A stretch of 64,000 bases of DNA from Symsagittifera roscoffensis. Its lineage: Eukaryota > Xenacoelomorpha > Acoela > Convolutidae. The DNA is taken from assembly GCF_963678635.1 (NCBI RefSeq), contig NC_087064.1:61435548-61499547 (forward strand), read 5' to 3'. Shown here in pieces: positions 47,161 through 59,205 of the stretch (position 1 is its first letter; each line of letters opens with the position of its first letter). The position numbers and the translations under genes are program-made. The notes beneath the pieces were generated by a model. That model had not been told where the DNA came from and did no database searches. It saw only the letters and a list, made by a program, of their open reading frames with translations.

Positions 47161-50100
47161 GGACAAACTTTTTGACCACCGCGACTAATTTCTCGACCCT
47201 GGTGACTTATTTTTTGACCACGCCACGACAAAAATTTTTGACTGCCGCGACTAAGTCTTCGACCAACGCGACTACTTTTTCGACCGCCGCGACTTTTTTT
47301 TCGACCATGCCGGACAATTTTTTTGACCACCGCGACTAATTTCACGACCCTCGCGACTTATTTTTCGACCATGCCATGACAAAAATTTTTAACTGCTGCG
47401 ACTAAGTCTTCGACCGCCACGACTAATTTTTTGACCAACGCGACTACTTTTTCGAGCGCCGCGACTATTTCTTCGACCGCCGCGACAGAATTTTTTGACC
47501 GCAGCGACTAATTTTTCGGCCACCACGACTAATTTTTTGACCGCCGCGATTTATTTTTCAATCATGCCGCGACAAAAATTTTTGAACGCCGCGATTAAAT
47601 TTTTGACCGCTTCGATTGATATTTTAACCGCCGCGACTAATATTTTGATCACCGCAAATAATTTCTCGAACGCCGCGACTTTTTTTTCGACCATGCCGGA
47701 CAATTTTTTTGACCACCGCGACTAATTTCACGACCCTCGCGACTTATTTTTCGACCATGCCATGACAAAAATTTTTAACTGCTGCGACTAAGTCTTCGAC
47801 CGCCACGACTAATTTTTTGACCAACGCGACTACTTTTTCGAGCGCCGCGACTATTTCTTCGACCGCCGCGACAGAATTTTTTGACCGCAGCGACTAATTT
47901 TTCGGCCACCACGACTAATTTTTTGACCGCCGCGATTTTTATTTTTCGACCATGCCGCGACAAAAATTTTTGAACGCCGCGATTAATTTTTCGACCACTT
48001 CGATTGATATTTTGACCAAGCCACGACAACAAATTTCGACTGGCGCGACTAAGTCTTCGACCGCCGCGACTTATTTTTTGACCAACGCGACTACTTTTTC
48101 GACCGAACGCGACTAATTTTTTCACCGCTGCAAATAAAATTTCAACCGCTGCCGCGACTAATTCCCCGACTACCGCGATTTTTTTTCCACCATGCCGCGA
48201 CAAATTTTTCGACTGCCGCGACTTATTTTTTTTCGATCATGCCGCGACAAAATTTTTTGACCGGCGCGACTAATTTTCGGCCAACACGACAAATTTTTTG
48301 ACCGCCGCGATTTATTTTTCGACCATGCCGCGACAAAAAATTTTGAACGCCGCGACTTTTTTTCGACCATGCCGGACAAATTTTTTGACCACCGCGACTA
48401 ATTTCTTGACCCTCGCGACTTATTTTTCGACCACGCCACGACAAAAATTTTGACTGCCGCGACTAAGTCTTCGACCGCCGCGACTAATTTTTTGACCGCC
48501 GCGACTGCTTTTTCGACCGCCGCGACTTTTTTTTTACCTTGCCGGACAAATTTTTTGACCACCGCGACTAATTTTTCGACCACGCCATGACAAAAATACA
48601 CTGCCGCCACTAAGACTTCGACCGCCACGACTAATTTTTTGACCAACGCGACAACTTTTTCGAGCGCCGCGACTAATTTTTCGACCGCCGCGACTTGTTT
48701 TTTTCGACCATGCCGCGACAAAATTTTTTGACCGCCGCGACTAATTTTTCGGCCACCACGACTAATTTTTTGACAGCAGCAATTTATTTTTCGACCATGC
48801 CGCGACCAAAATTTTTGAACACCGCGACTAATTTTTCGACCGCTTCGATTGATATTTTGACCGCCGCGACTAATATTTTGACCACCGCAAATAATTATTC
48901 GAATTTCGCGACTTTTTTTTGATCTTGCCGGACAAACTTTTTGACCACCGCGACTAATTTCTCGACCCTCGCGACTTATTTTTCGACCACGCCACGACAA
49001 AATTTTTTGACTGCCGCGACTAATTTCTCGACCCTCGCGACTTGTTTTTCGACCATGCCTCGAAAAACATTTTTGACTGCCGCAACTAAGTTTTCGACCG
49101 CCACGACCAATTTTTTGACCAACGCGACTAATTTTTCGACCGCTTCGATTGATATTTTGACCGCCGCGACTAATATTTTGACCACCGCAAATAATTATTC
49201 GAATTTCGCGACTTTTTTTCGATCTTGCCGGACAAACTTTTTGACCACCGCGACTAATTTCTCGACCCTCGCGACTTATTTTTCGACCACGCCACGACAA
49301 AATTTTTTGACTGCCGCGACTAAGTCTTCGACCAACTCGACTACTTTTTCGACCACCGCGACTTTTTTTTCGACCATGCCGGAAAATTTTTTTGACCACC
49401 GCGACTAATTTCTCGACCCTCACGACTTGTTTTTCGACCATGCTTCAAAAAAAAATTTTGACTGCCGCAACTAAGTCTTCGACCGCCACGACCAATTTTT
49501 TGACCAACGCGACTACTTTTTCGAGCGCCGCGACTAACTTTTCGACCGCCGCGACTTATTTTTTTCGATCATGCCGCGACAAAAAATTTTTTGACCGCCG
49601 CGACTAACTTTTCGGCAAACACGACTAATTTTTTGACCGCCGCAATTTATTTTTCGATCATGCCGCGACACAAATTTTTGAACGCCACGATTAGTTTTTC
49701 GACCGCTTTGATTGATATTTTGACCGCCGCGACTAATATTTTGACCACTGCAAACAATTTTTCGAACGCCGCGACTTTTTTTCGACCGTGCCGGACAAAT
49801 TTTTTGAACACCGCGGCTAATTTCTCGACCCTCGCGACTTATTTTTCGACCTTGCCACGACAAAATTTTTTGACTGCCGCGACTAAGTCTTCGACCAACT
49901 CGACTACTTTTTCGACCATGCCGGACAAATTTTTTGACCACCGCGACTAATTACTCGACCCTCGCGACTTGTTTTTCGACCATGCCTCGAAAAAAATTTT
50001 TGACTGCCGCAACTAAGTCTTCGACCGCCACGACCAATTTTTTGACCAACGCGACTGCTTTTTCGACGGCCGCGACTTTTTTTTCGACCATGCCGGACAA

Positions 50101-53100
50101 ATTTTTTGACCACCGCGAATAATTTCTCGATCCTCGCGACTTATTTTTCGACCATGCCATGACAAAAATTTTTGACTGTCGCGACTAAGTCTTTGACCGC
50201 CACGACTATTTTTTTGACCAACGCGACTACTTTTTCGAGCGCCACGACTAACTTTTCGACCGCCGCGACCCATTTTTTTTCGACCAAGCCGCGACAAAAT
50301 TTTTTGACCGCCGCGACTAATTTTTCGTCCACCACGACTAATTTTTTGACCGCCGCGATTTATTTTTCGACCATGCCGCGACAAAAATTTTTGAACGCCG
50401 CGACTAATTTTTCGACCGCTTCGATTGATATTTTGACAGCCGCGGTTAATATTTTGGCCACCGCAAATAATTTTTCGAACGCCGCGACTTTTTTTCGACC
50501 AAGCCGGACAAACTTTTTGACCACCGCGACTAATTTCTCGACCCTCACGACTTGTTTTTCGACCATGCCTCAAAAAAAAAATTTTGACTGCCGCAACTAA
50601 GTCTTCGACCGCCACGACCAATTTTTTGACCAACGCGACTACTTTTTCGAGCGCCGCGACTAACTTTTTGACCGCCGCGACTTTTTTTCGACCGTGCCGG
50701 ACAAATTTTTTGACCACCGCGGCTAATTTCTCGACCCTCGCGACTTATTTTTCGACCTTGCCACGACAAAATTTTTTGACTGCCGCGACTAAGTCTTCGA
50801 CGAACTCGACTACTTTTTCGACCACCGCGACTTTTTTTTCGACCGAGCCGGAAAAATTTTTTGACCACCGCGACTAATTTCTCGACCCTCACGACTTGTT
50901 TTTCGACCATGCCTCAAAAAAAAATTTTGACTGCCGCAACTAAGTCTTCGACCGCCACGACCAATTTTTTGACCAACGCGACTACTTTTTCGAGCGCCGC
51001 GACTAACTTTTCGACCGCCGCGACTTATTTTTTTCGATCATGCCGCGACAAAATTTTTTGACCGCCGCGACTAACTTTTCGGCAAACACGACTAATTTTT
51101 TGACCGCCGCAATTTATTTTTCGATCATGCCGCGACACAAATTTTTGAACGCCACGATTAGTTTTTCGACCGCTTTGATTGATATTTTGACCGCCGCGAC
51201 TAATATTTTGACCACTGCAAACAATTTTTCGAACGCCGCGACTTTTTTTCGACCGTGCCGGACAAATTTTTTGACCACCGCGGCTAATTTCTCGACCCTC
51301 GCGACTTATTTTTCGACCTTGCCACGACAAAAATTTTTGACTGCCGCGACTAAGTCTTCGACCGCCGCGACTAATTTTTTGACCAACGCGACTTTTTTTT
51401 CGAGCGCCGCACTAACTTTTCGACCACCGCGACTAATTTTTCGACCATCGCGACTATTTTTTTGACCGCCGCGACTTATTTTTTTAACCATGAAGCGAAC
51501 ATTTTTTTGACCGCCGCGACTAATTTTTTGACCGCTGCGACTAATTTCTCGACCCTCGCGACTTTTTTTTCGACCACGCCACGACAAAATTTTTTGACTG
51601 CCGCGACTAAGTCTTCGACCAACTCGACTACTTTTTCGACCACCGCGACTTTTTTTTCGACCATGCCGGACAAATTTTTTGACCACAGCGACTGATTTCT
51701 CGACCCTCGCGACTTGTTTTTCGACAATGCCTCGAAAAAAATTTTTGACTGCCGCAACTAAGTCTTCGACCGCCACGACCAATTTTTTGACCAACGCGAC
51801 TACTTTTTCGAGCGCCGCGACTAACTTTTCGACCGCCGCGACTTATTTTTTTCGATCATGCCGCGACAAAGTTTTTTGACCGCCACGACTAACTTTTCGC
51901 CGCGACTAACTTTCCGAACGGTTTTTTGACCGCCGACCGGTTTTTTGACCGTCGCGGTTTTTTGACCGCCGCGACTAACTTTCAGACCTTGCCGCGACGA
52001 GCTATAGACCACCGCGACTAATTTTTCGACCTCCGCTACGACTTATTTTTCGACCTAAATGCGACAATTTTTTCGACCGCCGCGTCTAATTTTTGAACGC
52101 CACGATTAGTTTTTCGACAGCTTTGATTGATATTTTGACCGCCGCGACTAATATTTTGACCACTGCAAACCAATTTTTTGACCAACGCGACTACTTTTTC
52201 GAGCGCCGCGACTAAATTTTCGACCGCCGCGACTTATTTTTTTTCGATCATGCCGCGACAAAATTTTTTGACCGCCGCGACTAACTTTTCGGCAAACACG
52301 ACTAATTTTTTGACCGCCGCAATTTATTTTTCGATCATGCCGCGACACAAATTTTTGAACGCCACGATTAGTTTTTCGACCGCTTTGATTGATATTTTGA
52401 CCGCCGCGACTAATATTTTGACCACTGCAAACAATTTTTCGAACGCCGCGACTTTTTTTCGACCATGCCGGACAAATTTTTTGACCACCGCGGCTAATTT
52501 CTCGACCCTCGCGACTTATTTTTCGACCATGCCACGACAAAAATTTTTGACTGCCGCGACTAAGTCTTCGACCGCCGCGACTAATTTTTTGACCAACGCG
52601 ACTTTTTTTTCGAGCGCCGCACTAACTTTTCGACCACCGCGACTAATTTTTCGACCACCGCGACTATTTTTTTGACCGCCGCGACTTATTTTTTTAACCA
52701 TGAAGCGAACATTTTTTTGACCGCCGCGACTAATTTTTTGACTGCTGCGACTAATTTCTCGACCCTCGCGACTTTTTTTTCGACCAGGCCACGACAAAAT
52801 TTTTTGACTGCCGCGACTAAGTCTTCGACCAACTCGACTACTTTTTCGACTACCGCGACTTTTTTTCGACCATGCCGGACAAATTTTTTGACCACAGCGA
52901 CTAATTTCTCGACCCTCGCGACTTGTTTTTCGACCATGCCTCGAAAAAAAATTTTGACTGCCGCAACTAAGTCTTCGACCGCCACGACCAATTTTTTGAC
53001 CAACGCGACTACTTTTTCGAGCGCCGCGACTAACTTTTCGACCGCCGCGACTTATTTTTTTCGATCATGCCGCGACAAAGTTTTTTGACCGCCGCGACTA

Positions 53101-53427
53101 ACTTTTCGGCAACCACGACTAATTTTTTGACCGCCGCAATTTATTTTTCGATCATGCCGCGACACAAATTTTTGAACGCCACGATTAGTTTTTCGACCGC
53201 TTCGATTGATATTTTGACCGCCGCGACTAATATTTTGACCACTGCAAACAATTTTTCGAACGCCGCGACTTTTTTTGGACCATGCCGGACAAATTTTTTG
53301 ACCACCGCGGCTAATTTCTCGACCCTCGCGACTTATTTTTTTAACCATGAAGCGAAAATTTTTTTGACCGCCGCGACTAATTTTTTGACCGCTGCGACTT
53401 ATTTTAGGACCTTGCCGCGACGAGCTT

Positions 53428-55870
53428 TTGACCACCGCGACTAATTTTTCGACCGTTGCGACTTATTTTTCGACCATGCCGCGACAAATTTTTTTGACCG
53501 CTGCGACTAAGTTTTCGACCACCGCGACTAATTTTTTGACCCCCGCGACAAAATTTTCAACCACTTCCGCGACTAATTTTCCGACTGCCGCGATTTTTTT
53601 CCACCATGCCACGACAAATTTTTTGACCGATGCGACTAACTTTTTGACCGCTGCGACTTAATTTTTGACCTTGCCGCGACGAAATTTTCGACCACCGCGA
53701 CTAACTTTTCGACCGTTGTGACTAATTTTTCGACCCTGCCGCGACAAAAATTTATGACCGCCGCGACTAAGTTTTCGACCGCCGCGACTAATTTTTTGAC
53801 CGCCGCGACTAATATTTCGACCGCCGCGACGTATTTTTCGACCATGCCGCGACGAGTTTTTTGACCGCCGCGACTAATTTTTTGACCGCCACGACCAATT
53901 TTTTGACCAACGCGACTACTTTTTCGAGCGCCGCGACTAACTTTTCGACCGCCGCGACTTATTTTTTTCGATCATGCCGCGACAAAGTTTTTTGACCGCC
54001 GCGACTAACTTTTCGGCAACCACGACTAATTTTTTGACCGCCGCAATTTATTTTTCAATCATGCCGCGACACACATTTTTGAACGCCACGATTAGTTTTT
54101 CGACCACTTCGATTGATATTTTGACCGCCGCGACTAATATTTTGACCACTGCAAACAATTTTTCGAACGCCGCGACTTTTTTGGACCATGCCGGACAAAT
54201 TTTTTGACCACCGCGGCTAATTTCTCGACCCTCGCGACTTATTTTTCGACCATGCCACGACAAAAATTTTTGACTGCCGCGACTAAGTCTTCGACCGCCG
54301 CGACTAATTTTTTGACCAACGCGACTTTTTTTTCGAGCGCCGCACTAACTTTTTGACCACCGCGACTAATTTTTCGACCACCGCGACTATTTTTTTGACC
54401 GCCGCGACTTATTTTTTTAACCATGAAGCGAACATTTTTTTGACCGCCGCGACTAATTTTTTGACCGCTGCGACTTGTTTTCCGACCTTGCCGCGACGAG
54501 CTATAGACCACCGCGACTAATTTTTCGACCTCCGCTACGACTTATTTTTCGACCTTAATGCGAAAATTTTTTCGACCGCCGCGTCTAATTTTTCGACCAC
54601 TGCGACTATTTTTTTGACCGCCGCGACTTATTTTTTTAACCATGAAGCGAAAATTTTTTTGACCGCCGCGACTAATTTTTTGACCGCTGCGACTTGTTTT
54701 AGGACTTTGCCGCGACGAGCTTTTGACCACCGCGACTAATTTTTCGACCGTTGCGACTTATTTTTCGACCATGCCGCGACAAATTTTTTTGACCGCTGCG
54801 ACTAAGTTTTCGACCACCGCGACTAATTTTTTGACCCCCGCGACTAAATTTTCAACCACTTCCGCGACTAATTTTTCGACTGCCGCGACTTTTTTTCCAC
54901 CATGCCGCGACAAATTTTTTGACCGATGCGACTAACTTTTTGACCGCTGCGACTTAATTTTTGACCTTGCCGCGACGAAATTTTCGACCACCGCGACTAA
55001 CTTTTCGACCGTTGTGACTAATTTTTCGACCCTGCCGCGACAAAAATTTTTGACCGCCGCGACTAAGTTTTCGACCGCCGCGACTAATTTTTTGACCGCC
55101 GCGACTAATATTTCGACCGCCGCGACGTATTTTTCGACCATGCCGCGACGAGTTTTTTGACCGCCGCGACTAATTTTTTGACCGCCGCGACTAATTTTTC
55201 GACCGCTGCGACTTATTTTTCGACCATGAAGCGAAAATTTTTTTGACCGCCGCGACTAATTTTTTGACCGCTGCGACTTGTTTTCAGACCTTGCCGCGAC
55301 GAGCTTTTGACCACCGCGACTAATTTTTCGACCGTTGCGACTTATTTTTCGACCATGCCGCGACAAAATTTTTTGACCGCTGCGACTAAGTTTTCGACCA
55401 CCGCGACTAATTTTTTGACCCCCGCGACTAAATTTTCAACCACTGCCGCGACTAATTTTCCGACTGCCGCGACTTTTTTTCCACCATGCCGCGACAAATT
55501 TTTTGACCGATGCGACTAACTTTTTGGCCGCTGCGACTTAATTTTTGACCTTGCCGCGACGAATTTTTCGACCACCGCTACTAACTTTTCGACCGTTGTG
55601 ACTAATTTTTCGACCCTGCCGCGACAAAAATTTTTGACCGCCGCGACTAAGTTTTCGACCGCCGCGACTAATTTTTTGACCGCCGCGACTAATATTTCGA
55701 CCGCCGCGACGTATTTTTCGACCATGCCGCGACGAGTTTTTTGACCGCCGCGACTAATTTTTTGACCGCCGCGACTAATTTTTCGACCGCTGCGACTTAT
55801 TTTTCGACCATACCGCGACAAAATTTTTTGACCAACGTGACTAACTTTTGGACCATCGCGACCGAGATAC
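53428..55870. repeat. Distal array subfamily with ~584-bp higher-order unit
   Basis: The same variant string starts at about 53428, 54723 and 55307 (offsets 1295 and 584). It includes the rare forms TTTTGACCCCCGCGAC and TTCAACCACTTCCGCGAC / CCACTGCCGCGAC. This marks a local higher-order unit different from the proximal part. Confidence 0.7.
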
Positions 55871-56189
55871 GGTTTTTCCAGAGTTTGTGTGCGACTTAGA
55901 ACCCTGAGCAGCCTATGGAATTTTGGTTGCGGAATTAACATTTCCGCGGCCGACAAAGTCGAAAGTTGTTGGAGGACCTCGAACCGGGTTATGCCAGTTT
56001 TTACTTAAGAAATTTAACCTGAAAGCCGAGCTCTTATGTGATAGCATTTACCGGGAGATTTCAAGAGTAATTGTTATCCTTACTATAACCACGCTCGTAC
56101 TTTTTGTGGGGAATCACTGAGTCAGGGTGAAAATTTTTTGACCATGCTAACGTATTTTTCATTAGTGTCAGAAATTATGGTTCCAAATT
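55871..56189. other. Array edge, nothing recognised
   Basis: More mixed sequence after the array. The open frame at 55923-56117 has no recognisable motif. Confidence 0.35.
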
Positions 56190-57145
56190 ATTAAATTATG
56201 GTTCCACCCATCCGGGGTTTACAGAGTTTTTGAATCTTTTATCTTCTATCTGTAATGAAGGATGGATGATGATCGTTGGTACCGATCTTAATTTAACACT
56301 GGTTATCGTCTCTCACCATTCATTCCTCAGTTTTTGTGATATCTCCTGTCATTCGTTTTCGTAAAAAACTAACCCACAATTTTTTTCATCAAACTGCTCA
56401 AGTGTTGATGGAAATCAAAAACCAGCAATTGTCGAATCAATTTAAAATTTTCATCGCTTTAACCTCAGACCCACATTGCTTATTTGCGACCAGATTTTAA
56501 GTAGCATTTGTCCGGAAATCCAAACGCAAAAATGCGAGCTGGGTTGCGAAAGTCTGCGCATATCTTATTTTGGTCGGAAACATACCGAACTCTGATCATA
56601 TCGAAATTTTTAACACTGCTTTTTCAGTTTTGTGGATTCCACATTTGTTAGTGACTTTCAAATTTTATTGCATGTATTTTGATGCGCCATTATGGTCGGA
56701 AACATATGGAAACATACCAAAAACAGAGCGACGGTCGGTCTGAACAAAAATTTGGGAAAAACTGGGCAAAAAATTGAACAATTGATTTGGGACGGAACTC
56801 ATAGAGTAATTTCAGATAAGGTACACCGTCTGCTCGTCACGCTATCTTATTTTCGGCCGGATAGATTCGTGCAACTTCTTAGTCTAATACCGATCTTAAT
56901 CTTACTCTTATATCTCTTAGTCTCAATAGATCTAGAGTATACTGGTTTGTTAGGAGTTGGTCTCTTGGAAGAAGCAACTAAGCTGTAAGTTAAATTCAGA
57001 ATGCTCTGGTGCTGAAATTACAAGTAATTTCAGCATTTACAAAAAAATGGGTTGTTAGTTAGATGGATCATGATTGTTCAGTATTAAATATTTGATCGTG
57101 ATAAAACATTCAATATTAAAGTATAGTTTAGATCTGGTTCCACAA
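56190..57145 (+). repeat. Family C dispersed repeat, rearranged copy
   Basis: 56192-56285 (GGTTCCACCCATCCGGGGTT, GGATGGATGATG) matches the 3' part, and 56785-57145 the 5' and middle parts, of the contiguous copy at 63085-63550. It has a near-perfect hairpin, GTGCTGAAATTAC AA GTAATTTCAGCA(T), at about 57010. A 98-codon open frame (56692-56985) overlaps it. Confidence 0.65.
56590..56695 (+). repeat. Left arm of a ~95-bp inverted repeat pair
   Basis: TTCAGTTTTGTGGATTCCAC, GTTAGTGACTTTCA and TTTTGATGCGCCATTATG here match the reverse complement of 57365-57470, with a few differences. The arms enclose about 670 bp that include family C sequence. Confidence 0.75.
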
Positions 57146-57364
57146 TGCAAGATTGGCGCCGTTTTAGAAATCCGCCCAGTGTTCTATGAATGATAGCAAA
57201 CAAAAGCCCGAGAGGCGAAATATAACTGAAATAAGAAAAACTAAATGAGTGCAACAAAATGTGCATCGAAAACACAGTTCAAGTCACATTAGATTTCACA
57301 TAAAACCAACTAGAAAAGAAACATAGTCGAATACCAACCTATTGATTTTTCAAACTGGCTCTAA

Positions 57365-57470
57365 ATTATACATAAATGGCGCATCAAAATTCATGCTATA
57401 AAATATGAAAGTCACTAACAATTGTGGAATCCACAAAACTGAAAAACTCGTGTAAAATATTTTCGGAGTG
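57365..57470 (-). repeat. Right arm of the inverted repeat pair
   Basis: Reverse complement of 56590-56695. Sequence beyond the arms is not shared, so these may be two opposed copies of one short repeat rather than true element ends. Confidence 0.75.
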
Positions 57471-58087
57471 TGATATCTCCGGCGGAACAGTGAAAATCTA
57501 TTAAGATACATTCCGGAAACCGTTTGCCAATGTATTTTTAATTTGGTTGCGAGACCCATTCAACAAAAAAATCAAGGAACTTCTGAATTTTTGATGATTT
57601 CACACTTTTTAGCTTGCTTCTTCTCAATTATAGCAACGCCACACCTTCATGGCCTAGTGGGAATAAGCGTGGAATCATTTTTTGTTTTTAAACTTTCAAT
57701 TTTTTATCAAATTGAACAACAAGTACAAAGTGGAATGTCTTTTCAATGCAAAGCCATAGGTAGTTTGTTTCAATGTGAGATACCTTTGATCAGAAGATTC
57801 TATTGTGGAGTTTTAAAAAGTGATACTTTTATCTAGACTCGGAAAATGCCGCTGTGAAAAAAGTTCATCCTTGATTCATGAAGCACCTGTTAAATCAATT
57901 CATTAAACGGAACAATTGACTTGCTGAGAGTGAGAGAAGGGGGAAACCGAGGGAAGTATTTATGTGACCAGAAGTGTTGGGAAATCAATACACGGGTCTT
58001 TTAGGTTATACACCTCTTACATGATAAAAAAAAGAAAATGAAAGTGTTTACTATAAAACTGGATTAATGTTACCTACAAATGCAGGG
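57471..58087. other. Intergenic, nothing recognised
   Basis: Contains a 97-codon + frame (57543-57833) with a hydrophobic segment (FLACFFSIIATPHLHGLVGI) but no family match and no splice or regulatory context. Confidence 0.3.
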
Positions 58088-58650
58088 TTGGGGAGGAACT
58101 TTGTATTCGGTACCACAAATAATCATCGGACTGGGTTGAGTGATATATCATATTAAAGCTCTTTCATTCGAACCCTTTCAGTCAGTCTTTGATTCGAACC
58201 ACAGTTAAAAGTTTTCCCTGTGTCGAGAAAAAATCGGATTGAAATTTTTGATTTTTGGTTTAATTTCGAGGATCTGATAAGGTGACTGTGTAGGCTTACA
58301 ATAGCATTTAGCTTGACTTAAACCGTGAAAACTTAATTTAACTCAAGTTAAGGTACTTTTTTAGCGCAATTTTGGAAACCAAAAACTTGAAAATTCAAAA
58401 AACTTCTGCAGAAAAATTTGAAAATTTTTTTGAAAATTAAAAAAAAAATTTCTTTCGTTTTTCTATTCATTTTTCTTTAAAAACTGTTTCCAATTGACCT
58501 ATTTTTCTATAAATTTCAAATATGCCTAACTTCTATTTTTTCGTTCAGCTCTTTTTATCACAACATGTAAAAAAAACGACACCAAATTGAATTTTTTTGT
58601 ATTATTTAAGATTGTGGTTGGAACATTCTGTGGTACTTGCACAGTAACCG
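58088..58650 (-). repeat. Family B dispersed repeat, reverse orientation
   Basis: The reverse complement begins GGATAGCCGGTTACTGTGCA, has GTTCCAAC instead of GTTCCGAC, and carries GATATATCACTCAACCCAGT and GAATACAAAGTTCCTCCCC near its end. Confidence 0.65.
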
Positions 58651-58659
58651 GCTATCCTT

Positions 58660-59205
58660 GTAAAATAATGCATTTTAATAACTGTGTTAAGAAACCGAAA
58701 AAGGGTAAAACTTATAAGACCCAAATTCACTATGAGAGCTGATTTGTAATTAGATATATCATTTGAAAACTTTTCAGTTGGGTTTCGATCGACATTAAAA
58801 GTTTTTCAAAAATTTGTCCCGTAATTAAAAAAAAACTGGTATAAAATTTTCTGAGTTTTATTCAAATTTCAAGCGAGTGCAGCGATCGTGTAACGTTCTT
58901 TATATATGAAATTTAGTCATTTAGACTAAAAACCTTGTTTTCAACAAAAGAAAAAACTAGTTTTCGAAGCTTCATTCAGCTCTTCTCTGGCAAAGTTTTA
59001 AAAAAATTGGGAATTTTTTAAGGTTTTTTTAAATTTTTTTTTTCATTTTTTGTGCGTTTTTTATGATTAAGTCATTAAACTTCTAATCGTTTTTATAGTT
59101 GTATCACCACACGACGTCGCACAAGAAAAGACACGAATTTGGAAAAAGAAATTCTGAGAAGGTGGTCGGAACAATTTGTGCTACTTGCGCAGCAACCGGC
59201 TATCC
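58660..59205 (-). repeat. Family B-like repeat, second reverse copy
   Basis: The reverse complement starts GGATAGCCGGTTGCTGCGCA and has an intact GTTCCGAC. The inner part shares GAACGTTACACGATCGCTGC with other copies; the tail is not clear. Confidence 0.5.

Larger units (their letters stand above)
45915..55870. repeat. Continuous 21-bp minisatellite, about 10 kb
   Basis: The consensus is a T5-6 tract plus CGACCGCCGCGACTAA; a common variant is CGACCATGCCGCGACAAAA (about 24 bp with its T run). By length there are roughly 450 units here. Each unit holds four CpGs in otherwise AT-rich DNA. The consensus has no stop in four of six frames, so long open frames (up to 347 codons, - strand, 48398-49441) arise automatically. 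It ends abruptly at about 55870. Confidence 0.95.

Noticed and set aside
48398-49441. 347-codon open frame on the - strand (and many others of 60-235 codons in 37-56 kb)
   Set aside because: The 21-bp unit is seven codons and its consensus has no stop in two - and two + frames, so long frames appear automatically on both strands. Starts, ends and frames are not conserved between duplicated segments.
46100-55870. A coiled-coil protein from the VAAVEKL heptad read on the - strand
   Set aside because: The heptad is a direct translation of the 21-bp unit; alternative frames give equally regular peptides, and there is no splice, start or stop context.
37375-55870. Array as a CRISPR locus
   Set aside because: There are no unique spacers between units; the units are contiguous and vary gradually, as in a minisatellite.
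37375-55870. CENP-B box in the 21-bp unit
   Set aside because: TTCG is present, but the required downstream A and CGGG positions are not met (C and CGAC instead).
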